A DNA stretch of 64,000 bases from Carnobacterium sp. 17-4 (lineage in GTDB: Bacteria; Bacillota; Bacilli; Lactobacillales; Carnobacteriaceae). A program made the translations under genes and the position numbers. The DNA is taken from positions 1,418,501 to 1,482,500 of the forward strand of contig NC_015391.1 of assembly GCF_000195575.1 (NCBI RefSeq), in the 5' to 3' direction. Shown here piece by piece: positions 45,502 to 54,994 of this stretch (position 1 is its first letter; every line of letters starts with the position of its first letter). Under the pieces are notes generated by a model. The model made no database searches. It had not been told where the DNA came from and was given only the letters and a program-made list of their open reading frames with translations.

Positions 45502-47322
45502 TTATGCTGCTGCTTGATGTGTTTTAGCAAAGTAAATTAATTGTTCTTTTAATGAAGCATCACTACATCCATCTAATGTTTTTAAAAACGACATTACTTC
45601 TTCTAGTGAACGCCTTACCGCTTTTCCAACAAATATTTTATCAAATACTTTCTCACCAGTATTTTCACTAGCAATCAATAACTCTTCATACAGCTTCTCT
45701 CCTGGGCGAATTCCAGTTTCAACTACTGAAATTTCATCATCACTAAATCCACTTAATTTGATTACTTTCTTAGCTAAATCAACAATTTTAACCGGTTTTC
45801 CCATATCTAAGACAAAGATTTCTCCACCCTTTGCTAAAGTTCCTGCTTGGATCACTAAACGACTGGCTTCTGGGATTGTCATAAAATAACGTGTCATCCT
45901 AAAGTCTGTTACCGTCACAGGGCCACCTGCTTTTATTTGTTCTTTGAATAGTGGAACCACACTGCCACGACTGCCCAATACGTTTCCAAAGCGGACAGCT
46001 GCAAAATTTGTTTTCCCCTCTTCATTTAAACTAGTCACGATCATTTCAGCAATACGTTTTGTTGCTCCCATAACATTCGGCGGGTTCACAGCTTTGTCAG
46101 TAGAGATCATGATAAAGGTTCCTACATTAGCCGCTTTAGCAGCTTCAGCTATGTTTTTTGTACCATAAACATTATTTCTTACAGCCTCAAAAGTATTTGA
46201 TTCCATCATTGGAACATGTTTATGGGCAGCTGCATGATAAACAATATCAGGTTTATACATTTCCATAATATCAAACATTCTTTGTCGATTTTGGACATCT
46301 GCTATAACCGGTGTAATATCAATTTTACCAACAAAATTTTTATTTAATTCACGGTGGATTTGATAAATCGAGTTTTCACCATGTCCTAATAAAATAATTT
46401 TTTTAGGAGCAAAAGTAGATATGATTCGACAAATTTCTGAGCCAATAGATCCGCCAGCACCGCTGACTAAAATAGTTTTGCCAAATAGATCTTCTGAGAT
46501 TTGTTTTGTATCTAACGTTACTTCGTCTCTTCCCAATAAATCGACCACATCGATTTCTCTGAAGCGGCTGACCATTAGTTTCCCATTTATCACATCTTCT
46601 ATAGATGGCATTAAATTGACCGGCAGATTGATATCATTACAAATCTCTAAAATCTTTTCAAGTTGTTTGGGTTTTAATGAAGGAATTGCAATTGTAATTT
46701 GTTCAACATTTAATTTTTTTGTGAATACTGGGATATCAGAAATATTCCCTAAAATAGGGATGCTGTATAACCGCATACCATGTTTAGCTTCATCATCATC
46801 AACAACACCGACTACTTTTATATCCGTTGAATTCTTTTGAATATTCTTGATAAATAGATTTCCACCATCACCTGCACCGACTACTAACGTTCGGATTTTT
46901 TCAGCTGTTTGTTTCTCTGGAGAAGTACTTGTTTTGTAATCGTGGATAATTCTAAAAACAATATGCCCCCCACTAACTAGTAATAACGAAACGAGATAGA
47001 TCAATAAAATATACCGAAAACTCATTTCATCCAGTAATAAAACAGCAAGCGTTGTCGTTGCTCCGAAAGATACTGTGATAGAAATAAAAATGATCAGCAT
47101 ATCCTTGATGCTTGTGTAGCGATAGAGAGTAGCACAGATCCCTGAATAACCTGCTAAAAAGCTGTAACCTGCTATCCCAAAAGCAACCATAAATAAGTAA
47201 GAGGACGCTGGGAGTGCTACATAAGGATTTAAAAAGAAATACGCTATCACACCAGCTAATAGAATTACGGAACTATCCAACAGTAAATAGAGCTTTTTCT
47301 TATTTAGAATTGTTCGAATCAT
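45502..47322 (-). CDS. Membrane-anchored nucleotide-sugar 4,6-dehydratase, CapD/EpsC/PglF family
   Basis: This 606-residue protein has about four N-terminal membrane helices, a CoA-binding-like Rossmann domain (GAGDGGNLF, about 145) and a C-terminal SDR domain (VSGAGGSIGSE, about 290) with the catalytic STDKAVNP segment. The family dehydrates UDP-GlcNAc to UDP-4-keto-6-deoxy-GlcNAc. I choose the ATG at 47322, eight bases after AGGAG, over the GTG at 47331. With the aminotransferase and initiating transferase in this cluster it could make a diamino-trideoxy sugar. UDP-FucNAc synthesis is an alternative. Confidence 0.9.
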   Translation of the reverse strand: MIRTILNKKKLYLLLDSSVILLAGVIAYFFLNPYVALPASSYLFMVAFGIAGYSFLAGYSGICATLYRYTSIKDMLIIFISITVSFGATTTLAVLLLDEMSFRYILLIYLVSLLLVSGGHIVFRIIHDYKTSTSPEKQTAEKIRTLVVGAGDGGNLFIKNIQKNSTDIKVVGVVDDDEAKHGMRLYSIPILGNISDIPVFTKKLNVEQITIAIPSLKPKQLEKILEICNDINLPVNLMPSIEDVINGKLMVSRFREIDVVDLLGRDEVTLDTKQISEDLFGKTILVSGAGGSIGSEICRIISTFAPKKIILLGHGENSIYQIHRELNKNFVGKIDITPVIADVQNRQRMFDIMEMYKPDIVYHAAAHKHVPMMESNTFEAVRNNVYGTKNIAEAAKAANVGTFIMISTDKAVNPPNVMGATKRIAEMIVTSLNEEGKTNFAAVRFGNVLGSRGSVVPLFKEQIKAGGPVTVTDFRMTRYFMTIPEASRLVIQAGTLAKGGEIFVLDMGKPVKIVDLAKKVIKLSGFSDDEISVVETGIRPGEKLYEELLIASENTGEKVFDKIFVGKAVRRSLEEVMSFLKTLDGCSDASLKEQLIYFAKTHQAAA

Positions 47323-47384
47323 TTTGATCACTCCTATTATTTTTCAACCACATTAATAGTTGATTTTATTTTCTCAAACAACAC

Positions 47385-48110
47385 TTAACCAACGCTGTCT
47401 AGTTCTTTTTCTTTAGCATAATACCCATTATTCAAGCTTTTCATTCGTTCTTTACTATTAAATACAGCTCCTAAAACATTTGCTTGTACTAAGTTCAATA
47501 ATTCTTTAGCTTTTAAGATTTCACTTAAATCTGCAACTTCTTTTCGAATCACAAAGACTGTCCCGTCCGATTTATTTCCCATCACTTGAGCATCCGTAAC
47601 AACATTGACTGGTGGCAAATCAAAAACAATCAGATCATACTCTTGTTTTACTGTCTCAATAAATTGTGACATTCTTTGAGAAGCTAGTAATTCTGATGGA
47701 TTCGGTGGTAAAATCCCGCTAGTTAATAATTCTAAATTTTCTTGACTAGTTTTATGCAAAAGGTTAGCTATTTGTCTATTTTTAGTTGTGAGAATACTTG
47801 TCAATCCTTGTTGATTTCGCACTTTGAATAGTTTATGAAGTGATGGATTACGCATATCTGCATCTACAAGTAATACCTTTTTCCCTTGGGAAGCAAAGAC
47901 AACTGCTAGATTAGCAGCAATTGTAGATTTGCCTTCTCCTTGTTTTGAAGAAGTTACCATTAATGTTTTCAACTCTTTATCTATCATAGAAAACTGAATA
48001 TTTGTCCTAAGTGTCCGAAACTCTTCTGAAATAATAGAAGAGGGATCGATTAGTGTGATAAGATTTTTATCCTCATATTTTTTCTCTTTTAATCTCTTTT
48101 TAAACATCAT
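47385..48110 (-). CDS. cpsD: Tyrosine-protein kinase, CpsD/CapB/EpsB family
   Basis: This 241-residue cytosolic BY-kinase controls polysaccharide polymerisation with its membrane partner CpsC. Walker A (QGEGKST), Walker A' (VLLVDADMR) and Walker B (LIVFDLPP) are intact. The C-terminal tail, normally a cluster of several tyrosines, holds only GYYAKEKEL, a reduced phosphorylation tail. It lies 10 bases after the CpsC-like gene. No CpsB-type or low-molecular-weight tyrosine phosphatase is present in the window. Confidence 0.9.
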   Translation of the reverse strand: MMFKKRLKEKKYEDKNLITLIDPSSIISEEFRTLRTNIQFSMIDKELKTLMVTSSKQGEGKSTIAANLAVVFASQGKKVLLVDADMRNPSLHKLFKVRNQQGLTSILTTKNRQIANLLHKTSQENLELLTSGILPPNPSELLASQRMSQFIETVKQEYDLIVFDLPPVNVVTDAQVMGNKSDGTVFVIRKEVADLSEILKAKELLNLVQANVLGAVFNSKERMKSLNNGYYAKEKELDSVG

Positions 48111-48120
48111 TAATCTCCTC

Positions 48121-48858
48121 CTAAAACTTTTTTAGTGTGATTTGTTGATACTGCAAAACCAGATTTTTTTCTTCAATCGCCGTTTCTGACTTAGACATTT
48201 CACTGATATTTCCTAAATGGATCCATCCTAACTTCTCAGTAATGACTTTTTCATCGCGTACTTTTTTATCCATTGTTTCTAAAATAATGGATAAAATCAT
48301 CCCTAATAGGAATCCAACTAATAAACCTACTACTTGGTTTAATGATAAATTGGGAGAAATTGGAACAGCATTTACTTTAGCTTTTGAAAGAATGGCTACA
48401 TTTTCAACATTAATGATTCCATCTATGTTTTCTTGGAATGTAGCAGCCATTAGATTGGCCATCTCTGCTGCACGGTTTGGATCAGTATCGGTAACTTTTA
48501 TCCCAAAAATTTGTGAATCGTCCTGAGTGATCACTTCAACTTTTTGCTGTAACTCAACTTCAGACATTGTATTTCCTAGTTCATTTATTACCTTGTCAAT
48601 TACAACAGGATCTTCTATGATATCTCGGTAAGTATTGATCATTTGAATGTTGGTTTCGATTTCCCCTAATTCTATTGATTGTGTATTCATATCTTGTCTA
48701 CTAACTAAAAGTTGCGTTGTAGAACTGTATCTAGGGATAAGCACGTAATTTGTTAAGGCTGTTGTAAGTGCGATACCAATCAAACTTAACAATACTATTA
48801 CCCACCAACGTTTCTTCAACATTTTAAATATGTCTACCATTCCAATCGTATTCATCAT
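48121..48858 (-). CDS. cpsC: Polysaccharide chain-length regulator, Wzz/CpsC type
   Basis: This 245-residue membrane protein has two transmembrane helices (about 18-38 and 175-195) around an extracellular loop of about 130 residues, the Wzz arrangement. The loop includes NTYRDIIEDPVVIDKV. The short cytosolic tail should activate the neighbouring kinase CpsD. An AAGGAGG site precedes the first of two adjacent ATGs. It is followed closely by cpsD, the standard pairing. Confidence 0.88.
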   Translation of the reverse strand: MMNTIGMVDIFKMLKKRWWVIVLLSLIGIALTTALTNYVLIPRYSSTTQLLVSRQDMNTQSIELGEIETNIQMINTYRDIIEDPVVIDKVINELGNTMSEVELQQKVEVITQDDSQIFGIKVTDTDPNRAAEMANLMAATFQENIDGIINVENVAILSKAKVNAVPISPNLSLNQVVGLLVGFLLGMILSIILETMDKKVRDEKVITEKLGWIHLGNISEMSKSETAIEEKNLVLQYQQITLKKF

Positions 48859-48938
48859 CCTATATTCCTCCTTATAAATCTTGTTTTTAAAACACTAAGG
48901 TAGGTTATAATCTAGATTGGCCTACCAAATCATTCAGC

Positions 48939-50399
48939 CTAGTTTTTAACTTTGTACCTTTTTGAATGATACAACTTTCCTCTTAACAATATGAATAGGT
49001 CTTTTAAAAAAGGGACTTTCAAAGCTGTAGAGCAACCTGCATAAGTTACAACGCCAATAAAAATTTGAATTAAAGTTGTTACAAAATTTGCATTCATACC
49101 ATTCGTAGTAACGACAATCATTAGTGCCATAACTGCAGCTGAAGCAACTATTCTTAAAATTAGATTCATATCAAATGTAAACTGGGTCTGTTTGTTTAAA
49201 TAAATCACACGAAACACCGTAACAAAAGTTTCTACTATTAAACTGGTTAATACAGAACCTACCACGCCTAAAATTGGAATAAGGGTAAAATTAAGCAGTA
49301 TACTAATCGCAGCCCCACCAAATGTAGAAATGGCATAAATTTTTGTATTTCCTCTTGGCAATAAATATTGGTTACTGATTGCGATCCCAATTGGCATAAT
49401 GATTATAACGGGTGCGATGATCGGTATAAAAACCTTTAGCGCCTCAAAGTCACTGCCAAAAAACCATGGAACCAACGTTGCAGCTAATACGCTTACCCCA
49501 AACGCTGCTGGTATAGAAATAAACAATTGAGCATGTATTAAGCTGTGTAGCGTCTTATTTATTTCGTCTATCTTATTCTTTGAAAATAAATTGCTCATTT
49601 TGGGTAGCATCACCAAATTAATTGTTGAGATCATGGTAATGATAATGGTGCTTAAATTGAGTGTATTTGTATAGATCCCAACGGATGTTTGACTATCCAA
49701 TACACCCAAAATGGTTTTACTTAATGTAGTATAAAAAATAACAGCGATTTGTGGGAAAAAATAGGCAATCATTGGAAACAAATGTCTCATCATTTTTTTT
49801 ATAGGTACAAAGCGGAATGAAATCTTCTTATAAATAAACACCCACATAACAAGCTGAGAGAAAATATTGCCTAACGCTTGTAAGAGCAAATAGAGTGGCA
49901 AATCATTGTAATCTTTAATAAAAAATACAATCCCAAAAAACACAACTGTTTGAACAGCTAAGTTGCTTAAACTAACTTTTTTAAAATCTTCTATACCCAT
50001 AAAAAACCACGAAATATCGAATAATACAGCAATAATGTGCAGCGATTGAATAATGTAGTACAAGAAATCCCTGTGAAGAAAGACCAAAACTACAACTGAA
50101 TAAAGAATAAATGAAACAGCTGTTGTTACTAACTTCAAGCTAACTAATTCAGAGAATGTTTGATCCAGTTTTTTCTTGTCTTCCCTTACCATTGCAATTT
50201 CACGATTTCCGTATAAGGTAATTCCCAAACCGGATAGTAAAATAAAATATTCTGCTATTGAATTGGTAAATGAATAGATTCCAATTCCATGTGCCCCTAA
50301 TGCCTTTGAAATTATTGGAATTGTAACAATAGGCATTAAAATTCTGATTCCTTGAAACAATGATTGATAAAATAAATTTTTCCCAACACTTGATGTCAT
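48939..50399 (-). CDS. Polysaccharide flippase, Wzx family
   Basis: The protein of 486 residues contains about 12-14 hydrophobic segments throughout and belongs to the MOP/Wzx family. The start SVGKNLFYQSLFQGIRILMP is typical. It would flip undecaprenyl-linked repeat units across the membrane. The start is the ATG at 50399, after GAGGTG. It is flanked by a GT2 gene and cpsC. Wzx sequences diverge strongly, so substrate cannot be inferred. Confidence 0.9.
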   Translation of the reverse strand: MTSSVGKNLFYQSLFQGIRILMPIVTIPIISKALGAHGIGIYSFTNSIAEYFILLSGLGITLYGNREIAMVREDKKKLDQTFSELVSLKLVTTAVSFILYSVVVLVFLHRDFLYYIIQSLHIIAVLFDISWFFMGIEDFKKVSLSNLAVQTVVFFGIVFFIKDYNDLPLYLLLQALGNIFSQLVMWVFIYKKISFRFVPIKKMMRHLFPMIAYFFPQIAVIFYTTLSKTILGVLDSQTSVGIYTNTLNLSTIIITMISTINLVMLPKMSNLFSKNKIDEINKTLHSLIHAQLFISIPAAFGVSVLAATLVPWFFGSDFEALKVFIPIIAPVIIIMPIGIAISNQYLLPRGNTKIYAISTFGGAAISILLNFTLIPILGVVGSVLTSLIVETFVTVFRVIYLNKQTQFTFDMNLILRIVASAAVMALMIVVTTNGMNANFVTTLIQIFIGVVTYAGCSTALKVPFLKDLFILLRGKLYHSKRYKVKN

Positions 50400-50483
50400 T
50401 TTTAAGCACCTCAATTTTATTGATTTAGCCCTATAGAATAAAGACCCCTTTCACTAACAAAAATGATGACTACTTCATTCTGA

Positions 50484-51545
50484 TTAAGTCCCTGCTAGTT
50501 TTTTTAATGTATTGAATGCATAATGGTATTTTTTGCTAATTTGTGTTCTGGCTCTCATAACTCTTAAAGCAAGTGAATATTTATTGTTCTTTAATAGAAG
50601 GGTCAATAATTTGATGTGGTATTTCATTTCTAAACTAGAGTTTGGGGAAAATAATGTTTGTTGGATTTTCGGATGGTGTAAAACAGAGGAAATTTGTTGT
50701 ACTTTTTGGTCTTCGTTAAGAGGACAATCTTCCAAAACTAAATTATTTAGTTCTACATAAAGAGTTCTCCAGTAAGCTAGACTAATTAAGTCTTGATAAC
50801 TTTGTTCATAATGCCATGTAACGATTAATTTTTCAAAATGTTCAGCAATGTTGTACTCCAACAGAAAGCGATCTGGATGATAACGATTAACAGCTGATCC
50901 AACTCGAGAAACATAATGATAATAAGGTATCTGATTAAAATAGATAGCGTCTAAATTTCGATAGACTAAATGATTGAATAACGCATCTTGTCCTACTCGC
51001 TGATCAGTAAAACGACAGTTATTTTCCAGCAAATAAAGATGTTTATAGAGTTTATTCCACAATATATTGGAATCTAAGTTTTGAAATGCTCTGAAATTTT
51101 TTCTAAAATCCTCTTTTGTGTTTAACACGGATAAATTTGGAAGTTGAGCCGTCATTATTCTTTTTCCTCTTGCATTTATTTCTTCGACATAATACCCAAA
51201 AACAACAACATTCGCTTCATTTTCCCAAGCAATTTTTAAGTTGTCTTCAATCAACTCAGCTTCTACATAATCATCTGGATCCGAGAAATAAATATAATGG
51301 CCTGTTGCTCGATCAAGTCCTGCATTTCGAGCCAATCCAGAACCTGCATTTGCTTGATGGAGAACCTGTATTCGATTATCTTTTTTTTGGAACTCATCAC
51401 AAATGTGACCAGATCCATCCGTTGATCCATCATTAACTAATATTAATTCAAAATCCTTATACGTTTGATTCAACAAACATTGAATCGATTTTCTTAATCC
51501 ATCTGCAACATTGTAAATGGGCATAATGACAGATACAGCAACCAT
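50484..51545 (-). CDS. GT2 family glycosyltransferase
   Basis: This 353-residue GT-A glycosyltransferase has intact motifs: VIMPIYN at the start, VNDGSTD for the nucleotide, and FSDPDDY as the metal-binding DxD-type motif. The C-terminal 200 residues are helical and cytosolic or peripheral. It resembles the enzyme at 44458-45417 in length and layout but keeps its active-site residues. It would add one sugar to the repeat unit; donor and acceptor are unknown. Confidence 0.88.
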   Translation of the reverse strand: MVAVSVIMPIYNVADGLRKSIQCLLNQTYKDFELILVNDGSTDGSGHICDEFQKKDNRIQVLHQANAGSGLARNAGLDRATGHYIYFSDPDDYVEAELIEDNLKIAWENEANVVVFGYYVEEINARGKRIMTAQLPNLSVLNTKEDFRKNFRAFQNLDSNILWNKLYKHLYLLENNCRFTDQRVGQDALFNHLVYRNLDAIYFNQIPYYHYVSRVGSAVNRYHPDRFLLEYNIAEHFEKLIVTWHYEQSYQDLISLAYWRTLYVELNNLVLEDCPLNEDQKVQQISSVLHHPKIQQTLFSPNSSLEMKYHIKLLTLLLKNNKYSLALRVMRARTQISKKYHYAFNTLKKLAGT

Positions 51546-51572
51546 AATAGCTCTCCTTTCAAAATAGCGTTT

Positions 51573-52403
51573 CTAAACAGTTGGGTGAGTTGTTTCATCA
51601 AAAAGATTGCTATCAAGTTCTTGATGTCGGAGATGTGTCAAAATCTTTTGAGGAATCAGTCCGACAATTAATGGTTTGAGTACATAAATCAGACCTAATG
51701 GCATAAGATTCATTGTTTTAAAACCGTTATATCTTACCTTAGCCTCTCCAAATCTGTATTTATACGCTCTCTTTTTAAATGTTGCGGAATCTTCTCGATA
51801 ATTAAGTAGAATATCTTGCATATTGTGCCCTTTAAACCCTGCAGCGTATAACCTCATAAACAAATCATAATCTTCTGCCCTTAAGGTTGCTTTTGAAACT
51901 GTATAATTTCCAACTTGGTTAAGAACGTCCTTTTTAATAATAATGGTAGGATGAATGAACTGTGATCCAAATAGAAAGTCTTTTTTTAATGGATCATTTT
52001 TTGTTTTTCGTACTCCCCAAATACCGTCGTCATTAAAAAGGAAAACTTGACTTCCAACTAATGCATATTCTGAATGAGATTCTAAGTAATGCATTTGTTT
52101 TTCAAACCTATCTTTATAAGAAATATCATCTGCATCCATTCGTGCAATGTATTCGCCTTTCGAAATCTCAATGCACCTATTCAGTGAATAGGCTAATCCT
52201 TTATTGGTTGTATTTTGAATTAAACGTACCTTTCGAGGATAGTTCTTCACATAATCTTTTGCTATTTTCAAGGTATTATCCCTCGAACCATCTTCACATA
52301 ATATGATTTCAAAAGATTCATACGTTTGATTCAAAAGGGAATCTAGGCTTTCTTTTAACGTTTTTTCACAGTTATAAATGCCCATTACAACAGATACTTT
52401 CAT
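51573..52403 (-). CDS. GT2 family glycosyltransferase
   Basis: This 276-residue GT-A glycosyltransferase contains VVMGIYN, CEDGSRD and ARMDADD motifs, as in EpsE/WcaA-type enzymes of surface polysaccharide clusters. An HPTIIIK segment and EDYDLFMRL in the middle, typical of the group, support activity. It lies 27 bases after the GT2 gene's start side, within the same operon between the polymerase-like gene and another GT2 gene. The sugar is unknown. Confidence 0.88.
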   Translation of the reverse strand: MKVSVVMGIYNCEKTLKESLDSLLNQTYESFEIILCEDGSRDNTLKIAKDYVKNYPRKVRLIQNTTNKGLAYSLNRCIEISKGEYIARMDADDISYKDRFEKQMHYLESHSEYALVGSQVFLFNDDGIWGVRKTKNDPLKKDFLFGSQFIHPTIIIKKDVLNQVGNYTVSKATLRAEDYDLFMRLYAAGFKGHNMQDILLNYREDSATFKKRAYKYRFGEAKVRYNGFKTMNLMPLGLIYVLKPLIVGLIPQKILTHLRHQELDSNLFDETTHPTV

Positions 52404-52419
52404 TTTAATCTTCTCCTTT

Positions 52420-53694
52420 TCATGACTCTTTCAATGAGTGAGTGTATTTTGTTTGGAAAACACTCATTCCTAGGACTAACCAAAAAATCCGGGCATTATT
52501 TAATGAAATAGATACAGAGGCAATTAAGAAGATAATTAAAATGTCTCGAATAATTTGCCTGTTTTGATTTTCCTGATTGCTTTCCAACAAACTTGGTCTA
52601 GCTTCAAATAGAGCGGAACCAACATATATAAAGAATAAAACGGTTAATACGATTCCCCATTCTGCCGAAAGCTGAAGATACGTGTTATGAGCAACATTTG
52701 GGTTATGGACAAATTGTTCGGCAATTGGAATATAATTTCCTAATCCAATTCCCAGAAATGGTGCGGAGTTGATTATATGCATTGCTGTTTCCCAGACCTG
52801 TGCTCTTCCTGATCCACCGTCAGAAACCGCTGAAGAAAAATCAGTAAACAACAATTCTACTCTAGAAAAAATCGGAAATCGATTTACGATTATTGCCATT
52901 AATTCATCCGTATAAGTCAAAATATTTGGTACAATCGCTAACAATCCTAGTATTAGAATAAGAGAACCACCAGCTCTCAATGGAGTTGTCCTTTTCAATT
53001 TTACGGCTTTCGCTATTAAAAAATATCCACCATATAGAAAAACCAATATAACAGCTGATTTTGAACCTGAACTAATAATGGATAAAAGTATAATCCCGAT
53101 TGCTCCAATTCGAATAACTGAATTTAAAGGTTTTATCCTTAAAAGAATACTTAGTGCACAACATTGAATGACTGCGAAAAAATTCGGATCATTCATAAAG
53201 CCAATCAACCGACTTTCACCAAATAACATGATAGAAGATAAATATGGGATTGGAACAAATGAAATCAGAATACCAATAAAACCTATTCCAACAGCCCCTA
53301 TTACAAAGCCTCTTAAAAAAAAAGTGGTTAATTTTAAGCGGGAAAGATTAAAACCTATAGTGTAATAGAGGAAAACAACTAGTAGTTTAGTGTAATCAAT
53401 TAGAGTAGCTAATGGATTAGCTACAATCATATATTGATTGGGGATGATGAACAGAGAATAAAACAAAATAACAATTGAAAACGTACTAAAAACCAAAATA
53501 TGCGTGAGCGGTAATTCTAATTCCTGCTTCATAATCAAACTAATCAATACTCCTACAACTATAAAGTCTGATAAAGATAAGTTGATTCCAAATAACACAT
53601 TGGATTGATTTAAAAAGAACGACATGACAAAAACCATAATTATTAGGAATGATGCATCTCGCTTTCTTTCTAATGGTAAAGAATTTGTGGCCAT
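52420..53694 (-). CDS. O-antigen ligase/polymerase-like membrane protein (Wzy candidate)
   Basis: This protein of 424 residues has about 11 transmembrane segments and, between the later ones, a large loop containing GSGRAQVW and the conserved PFLGIGLGNY followed by VAHNTYLQLSAEWG, hallmarks of the Wzy_C/O-antigen ligase family. In a Wzx/Wzy cluster it is the likely polymerase joining repeat units outside. The start is the ATG at 53694, after GGAGGTGG. No other polymerase candidate is in the window, which strengthens the assignment. Confidence 0.88.
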   Translation of the reverse strand: MATNSLPLERKRDASFLIIMVFVMSFFLNQSNVLFGINLSLSDFIVVGVLISLIMKQELELPLTHILVFSTFSIVILFYSLFIIPNQYMIVANPLATLIDYTKLLVVFLYYTIGFNLSRLKLTTFFLRGFVIGAVGIGFIGILISFVPIPYLSSIMLFGESRLIGFMNDPNFFAVIQCCALSILLRIKPLNSVIRIGAIGIILLSIISSGSKSAVILVFLYGGYFLIAKAVKLKRTTPLRAGGSLILILGLLAIVPNILTYTDELMAIIVNRFPIFSRVELLFTDFSSAVSDGGSGRAQVWETAMHIINSAPFLGIGLGNYIPIAEQFVHNPNVAHNTYLQLSAEWGIVLTVLFFIYVGSALFEARPSLLESNQENQNRQIIRDILIIFLIASVSISLNNARIFWLVLGMSVFQTKYTHSLKES

Positions 53695-53732
53695 ATTTTC
53701 CACCTCCAATGAGAACCGTTTTTAAAGGAAAC

Positions 53733-54950
53733 TCATTTTATAAAAGCTTTTGTTGCTTTTCTTTCACTGACAAGTGATGGATCTTGAGCATAATTTACAA
53801 AATGATAGATTTGTGTCATCTGACTCATTACAGCTTGAACAGAATAGGTATCAAGATATTCTAAGCTTCTCAAACCAAAATTCTCTCTCAAGCTACTTGA
53901 ATGATAAAGTGTGTCAACATATCCTGCCAACCGTTCATCTTCTTCTAAACCTATCAAGTAACCATTCTCACCATGATGAATCAAGTCTCGGTTGCCTCTG
54001 CAGTCCGTAGCAATTATCGGAAGACCCGTTCCCATTGCCTCTAAAAGATTGACCGGCAAACCTTCTTGAGTTGAAGTAGAAATAACGATATCTGATATGC
54101 TCATTAACTGGTCAACATCAGTTCTATAACCTAATAAAAATACATTTTCTTCTAGCTGCAGATCTATGATTTGTTGAGCGTATTGTTCTCTTAGCTCACC
54201 ATCTCCAACCAACAGCAACTTAGCCTGTGGTATTATTTGAATGACATTTTTCATCATAGCGATAGCTAGATGCTGATTTTTTCTTTTACTAAGTTCTCCA
54301 ACATAGATCAAAAGAAATTCCTCATTGTTATACCCTAATAAACTTCTTCTTAGGTCTTTTAATCCTGAATCGATTGGTTTAAATTTATTTTTATTGATTC
54401 CTACTCCGCTAATTTTTTCAATCCTCTTCATCTTAAATTGTTTAGCCAGAGCTGTACGATAGTCTTCTTCGTTAATGGTGATTAGACAATCCGTATATCT
54501 AGACAACCATTTTTCTACTGGATAGTACATCAACCAGTTTTTTTTTGGTGCACCTTTAAAAAAATGAAACCCGTGTGCGGTATAAACAACCTTAGTGTGA
54601 CGTTTGCGAGCTTCTCTAGCGGCAAGTCTGGATAAAACTCCTCCGATTGGTGAATGACAATGAATAAACGCATAATCTTCACGGTCAATAATTGTTTTGA
54701 TTTCTTTATACGCAGTGTAATTTATAACTTTAAATGGATTTCGGTTAATGGCTACATCGAACACGGTTACTCTTTGTTGTTCTAGTTGCTTTCTAAATCG
54801 ATTATTTCGTTCATTCGCTGCTGTATCTTCATCTTTAAAATTTGCTAAAACATGGACTTCATACCCCTCATCCTGCAGCAGGTTTATATTTGGCACATTA
54901 AACCCTTCTATCATTGGAGCAATTGATGCTAAAATTAATACTTTATCCAT
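53733..54950 (-). CDS. GT4 family glycosyltransferase
   Basis: This protein of 405 residues has a GT-B fold of the GT4 family. The C-terminal half has the donor-binding region: GELSKRKNQHLAI, LLVGDG and STSTQEGLPVNLLEAMG with the conserved Glu. The N-terminal half binds the acceptor and includes HCHSPIGG and YTAHGFHFF, like EpsD and capsular transferases. The start is the ATG at 54950, after GGAGGG. It lies between the aminotransferase and polymerase genes and probably adds an early sugar. Confidence 0.9.
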   Translation of the reverse strand: MDKVLILASIAPMIEGFNVPNINLLQDEGYEVHVLANFKDEDTAANERNNRFRKQLEQQRVTVFDVAINRNPFKVINYTAYKEIKTIIDREDYAFIHCHSPIGGVLSRLAAREARKRHTKVVYTAHGFHFFKGAPKKNWLMYYPVEKWLSRYTDCLITINEEDYRTALAKQFKMKRIEKISGVGINKNKFKPIDSGLKDLRRSLLGYNNEEFLLIYVGELSKRKNQHLAIAMMKNVIQIIPQAKLLLVGDGELREQYAQQIIDLQLEENVFLLGYRTDVDQLMSISDIVISTSTQEGLPVNLLEAMGTGLPIIATDCRGNRDLIHHGENGYLIGLEEDERLAGYVDTLYHSSSLRENFGLRSLEYLDTYSVQAVMSQMTQIYHFVNYAQDPSLVSERKATKAFIK

Positions 54951-54994
54951 TATAGTACCCTCCAAAGTTGTTATTTATACAAAATGACCAACTG